Source: an uncultured Actinomycetes bacterium (GTDB lineage Bacteria > Actinomycetota > Actinomycetes > S36-B12 > UBA5976). From it: a stretch of DNA of 10,341 nt. Location: positions 1 through 10,341 of the forward strand of contig CAIYGJ010000071.1 of assembly GCA_903925705.1 (NCBI GenBank), read 5' to 3'. The position numbers and the translations under genes are program-made. The notes beneath the pieces are model-generated. The model was not told the DNA's origin. It saw only the letters and a list, made by a program, of their open reading frames with translations, and ran no database searches. Positions 1-5,936 of this stretch are shown piece by piece; the stretch's first letter is position 1; each line of letters opens with the position of its first letter.

Positions 1-396
1 CACGCTATGCGAACTGCTGTCGTCAACTTTGGTCAAAATTGTTTGGTCACGCTGAGTGAAATAGAACAAAGCTAAAATCATGAGAAGTGGCGCAACGGTG
101 TAAAGAATTTCTAATGGAACGTTGTAACGGGTTTGCTCTGGAAGGCCATCGCCTTCCTTGCGTCGGTAAGCAACAATCGCCCAAATCAAAAGTCCCCAAA
201 CTAAGACGCCAACAATTAGCGCAGCTAGCCACGAGCCCTGCCAAAGTGAAAGAATTCGATTGCCCTCTTCGGTAGCCGGTTCTGGCATACCTAGTCGGCC
301 ATACTCGTTGTCGATTGAGCACCCGGATAGCAAAACTGTTCCAAGTAAAACCGCAGATACGGTTCTAATCTGCTTTCGACGCACTGTGATTTTCAC
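1..396 (-). CDS. ctaC: Cytochrome c oxidase subunit II, N-terminal part (cut by window edge)
   Basis: Subunit II of the aa3-type terminal oxidase, which passes electrons from cytochrome c to the catalytic subunit at the outer face of the cytoplasmic membrane. The visible 132 residues read from a GTG start. A signal peptide ends in the lipobox LSGC, with Cys26 as the lipidation site, as usual for actinobacterial CtaC. A transmembrane helix follows at about 54-77, ending in AYRRK, and a second at about 96-114 after the typical subunit II sequence YNVPLEILYTVAPLL. The CuA-binding cupredoxin domain lies beyond the left edge and cannot be checked. The GTG start at 394-396 was chosen because GAAGGG lies about 10 nt upstream and the signal peptide begins there; a second GTG four codons later would be too far from that site. 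The 207-bp gap after aat suggests a promoter of its own. The family call is secure; the exact start is less so. Confidence 0.93.
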   Translation of the reverse strand, partial: MKITVRRKQIRTVSAVLLGTVLLSGCSIDNEYGRLGMPEPATEEGNRILSLWQGSWLAALIVGVLVWGLLIWAIVAYRRKEGDGLPEQTRYNVPLEILYTVAPLLMILALFYFTQRDQTILTKVDDSSSHSV

Positions 397-603
397 GTGT
401 GAATGGCCCTTCAGGTTCAATCAAGTAAGGGCGCATTAGACGCACCAATACAAGGTTTTCTTGTTACAAAGACTACCTCACGGGCTATAAATTATGAGGT
501 TTGGGACTGGCCAAGGGACCAAAATCACATTGTTGCATCGGTTGACTCAGCCCGATCGAATCCAACGCCAAATCTAGGTCGGCAGCTCCAGAAGGGCGCC
601 CAT
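397..603. other. Intergenic region between aat and ctaC with a dyad and possible ctaC promoter
   Basis: This 207-bp gap holds no convincing gene. Read on the minus strand it should carry the ctaC promoter. An imperfectly placed dyad, ACCTCA at 475-480 and TGAGGT at 495-500 with 14 nt between, encloses AT-rich sequence. A CATAAT hexamer (minus strand, 491-496) would be a good -10 element, but no clear -35 stands at the normal distance. A smaller inverted repeat, ACAAG-GTTTT-CTTGT, lies at 450-464. No rho-independent terminator for aat is visible. The promoter assignment is tentative. Confidence 0.3.
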
Positions 604-1353
604 TCACAATCTGCGAAAACTTGAGATTGCCGGCGGTTTTTCAAGCAAATTGGGCAAAATCTCACAATATTCCGTTCGTTTAATGGCTTTTGCACCCATT
701 GACTCAAGGTGGCTTGTCATCCATTGGGTGTCAATTATCCGACCACTGCCGTCATTTAAAAGCTCTCCTAGATGAACCAGAGCCGCTTTGGATGCATTGC
801 TTGTGACATGAAACATCGACTCCCCTGCAAAAATGCCGCCCAGTTCGATCCCATAAAGTCCGCCCGCCAGCTGGCCACCTCGATCCCAAACTTCAATTGA
901 ATGTGCGATACCTAACTTGTGCAGGGCAATAAATGCCGAAATGACATCTTCATTAATCCATCCGCTCTCTCGTTGCGGATTGCCGCACGCTCGAATTACC
1001 GCTTCAAAATCTTGATCAACTGTGATTTTGAATTTCTTCATTGCTGCTTTCATAGATGTCGAGACATTGATTTGATCTGGGTAAAAAATTGCACGAGAAT
1101 GTGGCGACCACCAACCGATTGCGGATTCATTTCCATCGATCTCGTATGGCATGGGAAACAATCCAGCGCGATATGCAGCTACCAAGGTTTCTGGATCCCA
1201 ATTTGATCCAAATTTGGTAAGTTTTGGCCAAACTATTTGTGGGTTGATTTCTAATGGAAATCCAGTTGAATCATAAGCGCTGATTGCGATTAAGTCAGTC
1301 TCTTCGGGCGCCAGTGCGGGGTCAGGAAAATCGTTAACCTGATCACTTCGCAT
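604..1353 (-). CDS. aat: Leucyl/phenylalanyl-tRNA--protein transferase
   Basis: Transfers Leu or Phe from aminoacyl-tRNA to the N-terminus of proteins beginning with Lys or Arg, creating an N-degron that ClpS delivers to the Clp protease in the cytoplasm. Family blocks in order: FPDP (9-12, here preceding a roughly 40-residue N-terminal segment), YRAGLFPMPY (61-70), GWWSPHSRAIF (80-90), CGNPQRESGWI (123-133, usually C-PR--TWI), GGLYGIELGGIFAGESMF (164-181) and DTQWMTSHLESMGA (208-221). At 249 residues it is slightly longer than the E. coli protein (234). The ATG at 1351-1353 lies 6 nt after the stop of the upstream kinase gene with no strong Shine-Dalgarno, so the two are probably co-transcribed and translationally coupled. 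Mycobacterium tuberculosis, as I recall it, has no aat at this place, so the gene appears to have been inserted into an otherwise conserved neighbourhood. Confidence 0.93.
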   Translation of the reverse strand: MRSDQVNDFPDPALAPEETDLIAISAYDSTGFPLEINPQIVWPKLTKFGSNWDPETLVAAYRAGLFPMPYEIDGNESAIGWWSPHSRAIFYPDQINVSTSMKAAMKKFKITVDQDFEAVIRACGNPQRESGWINEDVISAFIALHKLGIAHSIEVWDRGGQLAGGLYGIELGGIFAGESMFHVTSNASKAALVHLGELLNDGSGRIIDTQWMTSHLESMGAKAIKRTEYCEILPNLLEKPPAISSFRRL

Positions 1354-1359
1354 TTAAAT

Positions 1360-2337
1360 CTACTTGCCTAAATGACTTGCCACATCTTGCGCGCATTCGC
1401 TTCCATACGCTTCATCAAGTCTTGAAAGAAATTCCGATTTATCAAGGATGTATTCCTGAGTACCAATCGTTTCAATGACATAAGTGGCCAAGAGCGAACC
1501 AACTTCAGCACAGCGTTGTGGCGATAAACCCCAACCAAGTCCTGTTAGGAAGCCAGCTCGAAAGGCGTCTCCTACCCCGGTTGGGTCCTTGATTGATTTT
1601 TCTTGCGCAACTGGTACCGATATGTCTAAGCCATCGCGGGAAGTAATCCGAGCGCCTTTGCTGCCCATGGTTGTAACCCGAACCCCAACGTGATCTAGCA
1701 CTTCATCCGTTGACCAACCGGTTCGCTGTTCAATCAAAGTCGATTCGTATTCGTTATTAAATAAGTATTTTGCGCCATCGACTACGTCAATAGTTTGCTG
1801 ACTATCTAGGCGCGGCAACTGTTGCGATGGATCTGCGACAAATGGGATTCCCAAGGTTTTGCAGGCCACGGTGTGTTTGCGCATGGCATCTGGGTCATCG
1901 GCACCAATTAGCACCAGGTCAATCCCGCCGGTTTTTTCTGAGATCTTTGCTAATTCGAGTTCAATTGATTCACTCATGGCGCCAGGGTAAAACGAAGCTA
2001 TCTGATTTTGTTCTTGGTCAGTTGTGCACATAAATCGGGCGGTATGTGCAGTCTTTGAAATGTGTACGTGATTACAATCAACGCCGTGACCTTCAAGCCA
2101 AGATTGATACTCGGCAAAGTCAGAACCAACTGCTGCAACTAATAGCGGGCTGCCACCTAGGACGCCCATTCCAAAACTGATGTTTGCTGCAACGCCACCG
2201 CGTCGAATTTGTAAGTCATCTACCAAAAATGACAGCGACACATTGTGTAGTTGGTCTGCCATCAATGAGTCATTGAAAAGACCTGGGAATGTCATTAAGT
2301 GATCGGTTGCAACTGATCCAGTTATCGCTATACGCAC
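1360..2337 (-). CDS. adoK: PfkB-family carbohydrate/nucleoside kinase, adenosine kinase-like (AdoK/CbhK)
   Basis: An ATP-dependent ribokinase-superfamily kinase. The closest protein I know is the adenosine kinase AdoK of M. tuberculosis (Rv2202c, 324 residues); shared stretches include ITGS-ATDHLM-FPG, SLSFLVDDL, RGGVA-N, TAHTARF-CTTD, IASFYPGAMSE, ADPSQQL and DPTGVGDAFRAGFLTG. The likely reaction is adenosine + ATP to AMP + ADP (purine salvage), though sugar specificity cannot be excluded. With the start used here it has 325 residues: the glycine-rich substrate motif RGGVAAN is at about 46-52, and the PfkB signature DPTGVGDAF at about 251-259 includes the catalytic Asp257. The open frame extends upstream to a TTG at 2355, but that runs into the terminator. 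The GTG at 2335-2337 matches the family N-terminus (RIAITGS) and has an extended -10 just upstream. aat follows after 6 nt. Confidence 0.9.
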   Translation of the reverse strand: MRIAITGSVATDHLMTFPGLFNDSLMADQLHNVSLSFLVDDLQIRRGGVAANISFGMGVLGGSPLLVAAVGSDFAEYQSWLEGHGVDCNHVHISKTAHTARFMCTTDQEQNQIASFYPGAMSESIELELAKISEKTGGIDLVLIGADDPDAMRKHTVACKTLGIPFVADPSQQLPRLDSQQTIDVVDGAKYLFNNEYESTLIEQRTGWSTDEVLDHVGVRVTTMGSKGARITSRDGLDISVPVAQEKSIKDPTGVGDAFRAGFLTGLGWGLSPQRCAEVGSLLATYVIETIGTQEYILDKSEFLSRLDEAYGSECAQDVASHLGK

Positions 2338-2345
2338 AATCGGAG

Positions 2346-2354
2346 AGCCTAACA
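2346..2354 (-). promoter_or_regulatory. Extended -10 promoter for a leaderless adoK transcript
   Basis: On the minus strand TGT-TAGGCT (2354 down to 2346) is an extended -10 of TGn-TANNNT form. Its last base is 8 nt before the GTG start of the kinase, so transcription would begin at or within a base or two of the start codon. There is no good Shine-Dalgarno before this GTG. Any -35 would fall inside the terminator stem, and none is convincing. Inference from sequence only. Confidence 0.5.
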
Positions 2355-2390
2355 AAAAAAACCACCCCTACCTAAGTAAGGGTGGTTTTT
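2354..2390 (-). terminator. Rho-independent terminator after erpA
   Basis: The arms at 2361-2371 (ACCACCCCTAC) and 2376-2386 (GTAAGGGTGGT) form an 11-bp stem with a 4-nt loop. On the minus strand the single imperfect position (2368/2379) is a G-U wobble; on the plus strand it would be a C-A mismatch. The minus-strand RNA ends in a run of seven to eight U, the plus-strand RNA in only four to five. It therefore serves the minus-strand erpA, whose stop is about 23 nt before the stem. It ends only about 16 nt before the adoK start. Confidence 0.92.
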
Positions 2391-2413
2391 AGTCGAATCT
2401 ATTTATTTAAAAC

Positions 2414-2761
2414 CTAGTTAAACGAATCTCCACAAGCACACGATCCGGAAGCATTCGGGTTATCAATCGTGAAGCCCTGCTTTTCGATTGTGTCAACGAA
2501 GTCGATTACCGCTCCGCCTAGATAAGGCACGCTCATGCGATCCACAACTACACCAACACCATTAATCTCTTGACGAACGTCGCCATCAAGGCTGCGATCA
2601 TCAAAGAACAATTGGTAACGCAGACCAGAACAACCACCAGGTTGAACTGCAATACGAAGATTTAAATCATCGCGACCTTCTTGGTCCAGCAATGTTCTTA
2701 CCTTTACAGCAGCAGTTTCTGTAATTACGACACTGCTTTCTTGTGCGGTCTCAGTTGTCAT
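2414..2761 (-). CDS. erpA: A-type iron-sulfur cluster carrier (HesB/IscA/ErpA family)
   Basis: Small cytoplasmic carrier that receives an Fe-S cluster from the scaffold (SUF in most actinobacteria) and passes it to target apoproteins. It has 115 residues, normal for the family. The three conserved cysteines are present: Cys44 in PGGCSGLRY and the C-terminal pair Cys108 and Cys110 in SGSCACGDSF. ErpA is the likeliest subgroup from the actinobacterial neighbourhood, but IscA and ErpA cannot be separated firmly by eye. The ATG at 2759-2761 has an excellent AAGGAG about 4 nt upstream, which fixes the start, unlike the leaderless-type starts around it. It is a single-gene unit closed by the terminator at 2354-2390, and a hairpin-forming dyad sits in its leader. 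Confidence 0.94.
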   Translation of the reverse strand: MTTETAQESSVVITETAAVKVRTLLDQEGRDDLNLRIAVQPGGCSGLRYQLFFDDRSLDGDVRQEINGVGVVVDRMSVPYLGGAVIDFVDTIEKQGFTIDNPNASGSCACGDSFN

Positions 2762-2774
2762 GATTCTCCTTTTT

Positions 2775-2797
2775 AGTCTTCGGTTCTAACGAAGACT
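2775..2797. promoter_or_regulatory. Perfect 8-bp dyad in the erpA leader
   Basis: AGTCTTCG (2775-2782) and CGAAGACT (2790-2797) are perfect inverted repeats around a 7-nt centre, ending about 4 nt before the Shine-Dalgarno of erpA on the minus strand. No T-run follows on either strand, so it is not a terminator. It may be an RNA hairpin next to the ribosome site or an operator for an Fe-S or stress regulator. A TAGCCT hexamer at 2831-2836 (minus) is a weak candidate -10 that would put the dyad in the transcript. Confidence 0.45.
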
Positions 2798-2902
2798 TAG
2801 TCAACGCTCGGTGTCACCGTTGCTGTCTCTAGGCTACGTCACTCTAGTGAAAATAGCGATATTTGCCCCTAACAATCTTTGCCTAAAGAATCGCGGCCAA
2901 AG

Positions 2903-4012
2903 TTATCGTCTTCCCCAAGTTTGAGACATTCGGGCGGAAACTTCTATTAAGACCTCAACTGGAGCAGCCATCGACCTTTCTCTACCAGCGAACTCACTCA
3001 TCGAGTAGGCCGAATCGATCCCGGCTGTTGCACATTCGCGCTTACCCAACCTGACTTCACCAGCCAATGCAACACATGGTTTACCAAGAGCTGCGCAGTG
3101 GCTCGCTACGCCTGCGATTACCTTGCCGTGAAGACTTTGGTCATCAAGGCAGCCTTCTCCAGTCACGACGAGGTCGGCTTTTTGGATCTCATCATCAAGC
3201 TTGACTATTTCAAGGACTGTTTCAATGCCAGCCACTCGAGTTCCACCAAGCAAGATAAGTCCGTAGCCAAGCCCGCCAGCTGCGCCGGATCCAAGCGCTA
3301 CTGCTGGATCCTTACCGTCGCTTCTGCGACCGCAAAGTTTGGCGAAATTTTCCAATGCGCCTTCAAGTTCCATTACAGCAAATTCATCAGCGCCTTTTTG
3401 TGGCCCGAATACCGCAGTTGCCCCGCGTAACCCAAGCAATGTGTTGTCAACATCGCTCGCCACAATTAATTCAATTCCAGAAACATTCGCTAACGCCGCG
3501 CTTAAATCAACCTTCGACAATTCTTTTAAAGTTGCGCCACCCGCATCAAGTGCGCCATCGGAAGTCGCACCTAACGCAGCTAACATTCCGGCACCTGCGT
3601 CATTGGTCCCACTTCCGCCAAGTCCGATCGTAATCTTCTTGGCTCCTCGACCAATTGCTTGAATTATTAGCTCACCCACACCATAAGTTGTGGTGACTCG
3701 TGGATCCCGCTTGTCTTCTCCAATCAGATGCAGACCACAGGCTTGTGCGGATTCAATCCACGCTTCTTCGCCTCGCAATAAAAACTGTGCAGGAGTTTTG
3801 TTTCCCAGCGGATCTGTCACGATTACGGTTATAAGTTCCCCGCCTAAAACTGCGTGGAGTCCGCCCACAAAACCTGGTCCACCGTCTGACAGGGGTGCAA
3901 TTACAACAACGTCGTCTGGGTGAACTTGGAGCCAGCCATCACGGATTGCATTTGCTGCTTCGACTGATGTCAATGTTCCTGTGAAACAGTCTGGGCTTAC
4001 TAAAACGCGCAT
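2903..4012 (-). CDS. glxK: Glycerate kinase (GlxK/GarK family)
   Basis: Phosphorylates D-glycerate with ATP, most often giving 2-phosphoglycerate in this family, and so feeds glycerate from glyoxylate, serine or sugar-acid breakdown into glycolysis. It has 369 residues, the usual length. Family blocks: the start RVLVSPDCFTGTLTSVEAA (cf. PDSFKGSLSA), LSDGGPG (41-47), GLGGSGTNDAGAGM (130-143; consensus GLGGSATNDGG), ASDVDN (185-190), FGPQKGA (202-208), GSGAAGGLGYG (241-251) and VVTGEGCLDDQS (282-293). Odd points are GSGTNDAG in place of GSATNDGG and Cys in TGEGCLD where Arg is usual; neither obviously abolishes function. The ATG at 4010-4012 matches the family N-terminus. GAGG abuts the ATG with no spacer, so the start is more likely leaderless, driven by TAACTT. 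It diverges from the DUF3043 gene. Confidence 0.9.
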   Translation of the reverse strand: MRVLVSPDCFTGTLTSVEAANAIRDGWLQVHPDDVVVIAPLSDGGPGFVGGLHAVLGGELITVIVTDPLGNKTPAQFLLRGEEAWIESAQACGLHLIGEDKRDPRVTTTYGVGELIIQAIGRGAKKITIGLGGSGTNDAGAGMLAALGATSDGALDAGGATLKELSKVDLSAALANVSGIELIVASDVDNTLLGLRGATAVFGPQKGADEFAVMELEGALENFAKLCGRRSDGKDPAVALGSGAAGGLGYGLILLGGTRVAGIETVLEIVKLDDEIQKADLVVTGEGCLDDQSLHGKVIAGVASHCAALGKPCVALAGEVRLGKRECATAGIDSAYSMSEFAGRERSMAAPVEVLIEVSARMSQTWGRR

Positions 4013-4035
4013 CCTCGTAAGTTAGCATTACGAGT
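4013..4035. promoter_or_regulatory. Symmetric bidirectional promoter for glxK and the DUF3043 gene
   Basis: Only 23 bp separate two divergent start codons. A perfect inverted repeat, CTCGTAA (4014-4020) and TTACGAG (4028-4034), has a 7-nt centre. Plus strand: TAGCAT (4023-4028) lies 7 nt before the ATG at 4036. Minus strand: TAACTT (4024-4019) lies 6 nt before the glxK ATG. Both fit TANNNT at the leaderless distance, and they share the same TA step. Clear -35 elements were not found. The dyad could also serve as an operator. Confidence 0.65.
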
Positions 4036-4617
4036 ATGAGCAACGACGAAACCACGGGCGAATTAGGAAACATTGAGTCTGGCAAAGGCCGACCAACACC
4101 TAAGCGCAAAGAATCTGAATCTGCCCGAAAGCAAGGTATTAGTGTTCCCAAGGATCCGAAGGCGGCTCGTCGCGCTGCAAGTGCTCGCGATCGAGAAGCG
4201 CGAGCTAAATCTCGCGCTGGCTTAATGGCTGGAGATCCTGCATTTTTTCCGAGGCGTGATGCTGGGCCAGTTAAGGCTCAAGTACGTGACTACATTGATC
4301 GTCGTCGTACCGTCGGTGAATTCTTTGTTCCTTTTGCATTCGTTGTTTTGCTATTAGGACTTGTAAACAACCCAACAGTTCAGACCACTGTGGTTTATGT
4401 GTGGACCAGTGTTTTATTACTCGTGGTTCTTGACACTATTTTGGTTGGCATTCTCTTGGGAAGGTCGCTTCGAAAAGATTATCCAGACAAAGCAGACCGA
4501 AAAGGCGCAGTTTCTTATGGCGTACTCAGAGCTCTCCAGCTGCGTCGCTTTAGAATTCCACCGCCACGAATTAAAGCTGGCGGCAAGCCAATTACCCCAA
4601 AGGTAAAGAATAAATAA
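4036..4617 (+). CDS. DUF3043 family integral membrane protein
   Basis: Conserved actinobacterial membrane protein of unknown function (DUF3043; M. tuberculosis Rv2206 is the equivalent by position and sequence style). It has 193 residues. The N-terminal half is hydrophilic and very basic: GKGRPTPKRKESE (16-28), then an Arg/Ala-rich stretch at about 42-62 that may be helical. Next comes the family core FPRRDAGPVKAQVRDYIDRRRTVGEFFVP (71-99). Two hydrophobic helices follow at about 95-110 and 119-141, joined by a short NNPTVQ turn, then a basic cytoplasmic tail. By the positive-inside rule both termini should be cytoplasmic. The ATG at 4036 has no Shine-Dalgarno and fits a leaderless transcript from TAGCAT. 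The gap of 36 bp to the aldo/keto reductase holds a separate candidate promoter. Confidence 0.88.
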   Translation: MSNDETTGELGNIESGKGRPTPKRKESESARKQGISVPKDPKAARRAASARDREARAKSRAGLMAGDPAFFPRRDAGPVKAQVRDYIDRRRTVGEFFVPFAFVVLLLGLVNNPTVQTTVVYVWTSVLLLVVLDTILVGILLGRSLRKDYPDKADRKGAVSYGVLRALQLRRFRIPPPRIKAGGKPITPKVKNK

Positions 4618-4647
4618 TTAACCTAATTTTCGCTTCCCCACTAGGGT
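4618..4647 (+). promoter_or_regulatory. Promoter for a leaderless aldo/keto reductase transcript
   Basis: TTAACC (4618-4623) and TAGGGT (4642-4647) stand 18 nt apart, and the -10 ends 6 nt before the ATG at 4654. No Shine-Dalgarno precedes that ATG. The -35 agrees with TTGACA at four of six positions. Transcription would begin at the start codon. Confidence 0.55.
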
Positions 4648-4653
4648 CGAAAT

Positions 4654-5658
4654 ATGGAATTTAGATATCTTGGTAATAGCGGGTTGCGGGTTTCCGAAAT
4701 CTCCTACGGCAACTGGATAACACATGCCTCACAAGTTGCTGAGGACACTGCTAAAGCTTGTGTGAATGCGGCCCTGGAAGCGGGCATTACCACTTTCGAC
4801 ACAGCTGACGTTTACGCAAACACCGAAGCTGAAGCAGTACTTGGCCGCGCACTTGCTGGTCAACGAAGAGAATCGCTAGAAATATTTACGAAAGTTTATT
4901 TTCCGACTGGTCCAGCAAAACATAATGACAGTGGTCTGTCACGCAAGCACATTATGGAGTCGTGCAATGCATCTCTCAAACGCCTGCAAACAGACTACGT
5001 TGACCTTTACCAAGCTCATCGCTTTGACTACAACACCCCGCTTGAGGAAACTCTTCGCGCATTTGACGATTTAATTCGGGCTGGGAAAGTGCACTACATC
5101 GGCTTCTCGGAGTGGACTGCCGAACAGATTAAATCCGCTATGGCAATCGCCAAAGATATGGGGCTAGATCGATTTGTTTCCAGTCAGCCGCAGTATTCGA
5201 TGTTATGGCGTGTGATTGAGGCTGAAGTAGATCCAGTTTGTCGCAAATTTGGCATTGGGCACATAGTTTGGTCACCTATGGCACAAGGTGTATTAACTGG
5301 CAAATATTTACCAGGTCAGCCTTTTCCAGCAGATAGCCGAGCCGCAACCGATGATGGCCATTTCTTAGTTAATCGATTTATTAAAGATGATCTATTGCTA
5401 GCCGTTCAAAAACTTAAGCCAGTTGCCGATCAGGCCGGATTAACTATGGCTCAGCTAGCCGTGGCCTGGGTGTTGCAGAATAAGAACGTTTCCTCGGCAA
5501 TTATCGGCGCTTCTAGGCCAGAGCAAGTAACCGAAGCTGCGAAAGCAAGTGGCGTTGTTCTTGAACCAGCAATAATGAAAAAAATCGAAAAGATCTTAAG
5601 TAAAGTTGTGAGTAGCGACCCACGCTTAACGGTATCTCCAGAAGGTAGGCCCTCATAA
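4654..5658 (+). CDS. Aldo/keto reductase (voltage-gated K+ channel beta-subunit-like / YghZ-like group)
   Basis: NADPH-dependent oxidoreductase with a (beta/alpha)8 barrel, 334 residues, cytoplasmic. The catalytic tetrad is complete: Asp49 in TTFDTADVY, Tyr54, Lys80 in IFTKVYFP, and His122 in DLYQAHRFD. The cofactor region shows HYIGFSEW (146-153 region), SSQPQYSMLWR with the residues that stack on the nicotinamide, SPMAQGVLTGKY, and the C-terminal AIIGASRPEQVTEAAKA that holds the adenosine phosphate. The sequence start MEFRYLGNSGLRVSEISYG is typical of the group related to Kv-beta subunits and to E. coli YghZ (L-glyceraldehyde 3-phosphate reductase). The natural substrate cannot be told from sequence; detoxification of small aldehydes is a reasonable guess. 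Its TAA overlaps the ATG of the next gene by one base, so the pair is one unit. Confidence 0.93.
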   Translation: MEFRYLGNSGLRVSEISYGNWITHASQVAEDTAKACVNAALEAGITTFDTADVYANTEAEAVLGRALAGQRRESLEIFTKVYFPTGPAKHNDSGLSRKHIMESCNASLKRLQTDYVDLYQAHRFDYNTPLEETLRAFDDLIRAGKVHYIGFSEWTAEQIKSAMAIAKDMGLDRFVSSQPQYSMLWRVIEAEVDPVCRKFGIGHIVWSPMAQGVLTGKYLPGQPFPADSRAATDDGHFLVNRFIKDDLLLAVQKLKPVADQAGLTMAQLAVAWVLQNKNVSSAIIGASRPEQVTEAAKASGVVLEPAIMKKIEKILSKVVSSDPRLTVSPEGRPS

Positions 5659-5873
5659 TGTCTTGGACTTGGATTTATCAGAACGAAGATGGCTCACCAT
5701 CGCCTTCGCTTCCACCAGAAGCTGTTATGACTCCGTTCCCAACTCAAGCTGATGCCGAAGAATTTATCGGTCAAACTTGGGAAGAGTTACTTTCTGGTGG
5801 AGTCCAGGCAGTGACGCTTTATGAAGGGGACCGTGAAGTGTATGGTCCGATGTCTCTTAAACCAGCTGAGTAA
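5658..5873 (+). CDS. Conserved small actinobacterial protein, unknown function
   Basis: A 71-residue soluble acidic protein with no signal peptide, membrane helix or cysteine. It starts MSWTWIYQNEDG and has a Pro/Ser-rich linker, then FPTQADAEEFIGQTWEELLSGGVQAVTLYEGDREVYGPMSL. Similar short proteins ending in VYGPMSL are, as I recall, widespread in actinobacteria, so I take it as real; I know of no assigned function. The helix around QADAEEFIGQTWEELL followed by the strands VQAVTLYEGD and REVYGPM suggests a small alpha/beta fold. The ATG overlaps the stop of the reductase gene (TAATG), and GAAGGTAGG lies about 8 nt upstream, so translation is coupled to that gene. It is the last gene before the riboswitch-controlled btu operon. 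Confidence 0.85.
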   Translation: MSWTWIYQNEDGSPSPSLPPEAVMTPFPTQADAEEFIGQTWEELLSGGVQAVTLYEGDREVYGPMSLKPAE

Positions 5874-5899
5874 TTTTTAACTCTATTTATTTAAGGGCA

Positions 5900-5930
5900 T
5901 TGATAATTCAAGTTCACTCTGTGCTAACCT
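5900..5930 (+). promoter_or_regulatory. Promoter of the btuFCD operon
   Basis: TTGATA (5900-5905) and an extended -10, TGC-TAACCT (5922-5930), are separated by 19 nt. The predicted start of transcription is near 5937, just before the riboswitch aptamer, which supports the placement. The spacer is longer than the ideal 17 nt, but the TGn extension can compensate. Confidence 0.55.
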
Positions 5931-5936
5931 CCTGAT

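Noticed and set aside
403..624. Open frame of 73 codons on the plus strand between ctaC and aat
   Set aside because: No ribosome site, overlaps the aat 3' end on the other strand, and the translation has no recognisable family character.
2338..2355. Six extra N-terminal codons on the kinase from a TTG start
   Set aside because: The TTG touches the terminator U-tract, has no ribosome site, and the family N-terminus begins at the GTG at 2337.
2398..2410. TCTATTTATTTAA, repeated at 5882-5894 after another gene's stop
   Set aside because: A 13-bp AT-rich match in two intergenic spots is close to chance, and no structure or position rule links the copies.
2775..2797. LexA/SOS box reading of the erpA dyad
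   Set aside because: The arms AGTCTTCG/CGAAGACT do not fit the TCGAAC-type actinobacterial SOS box.
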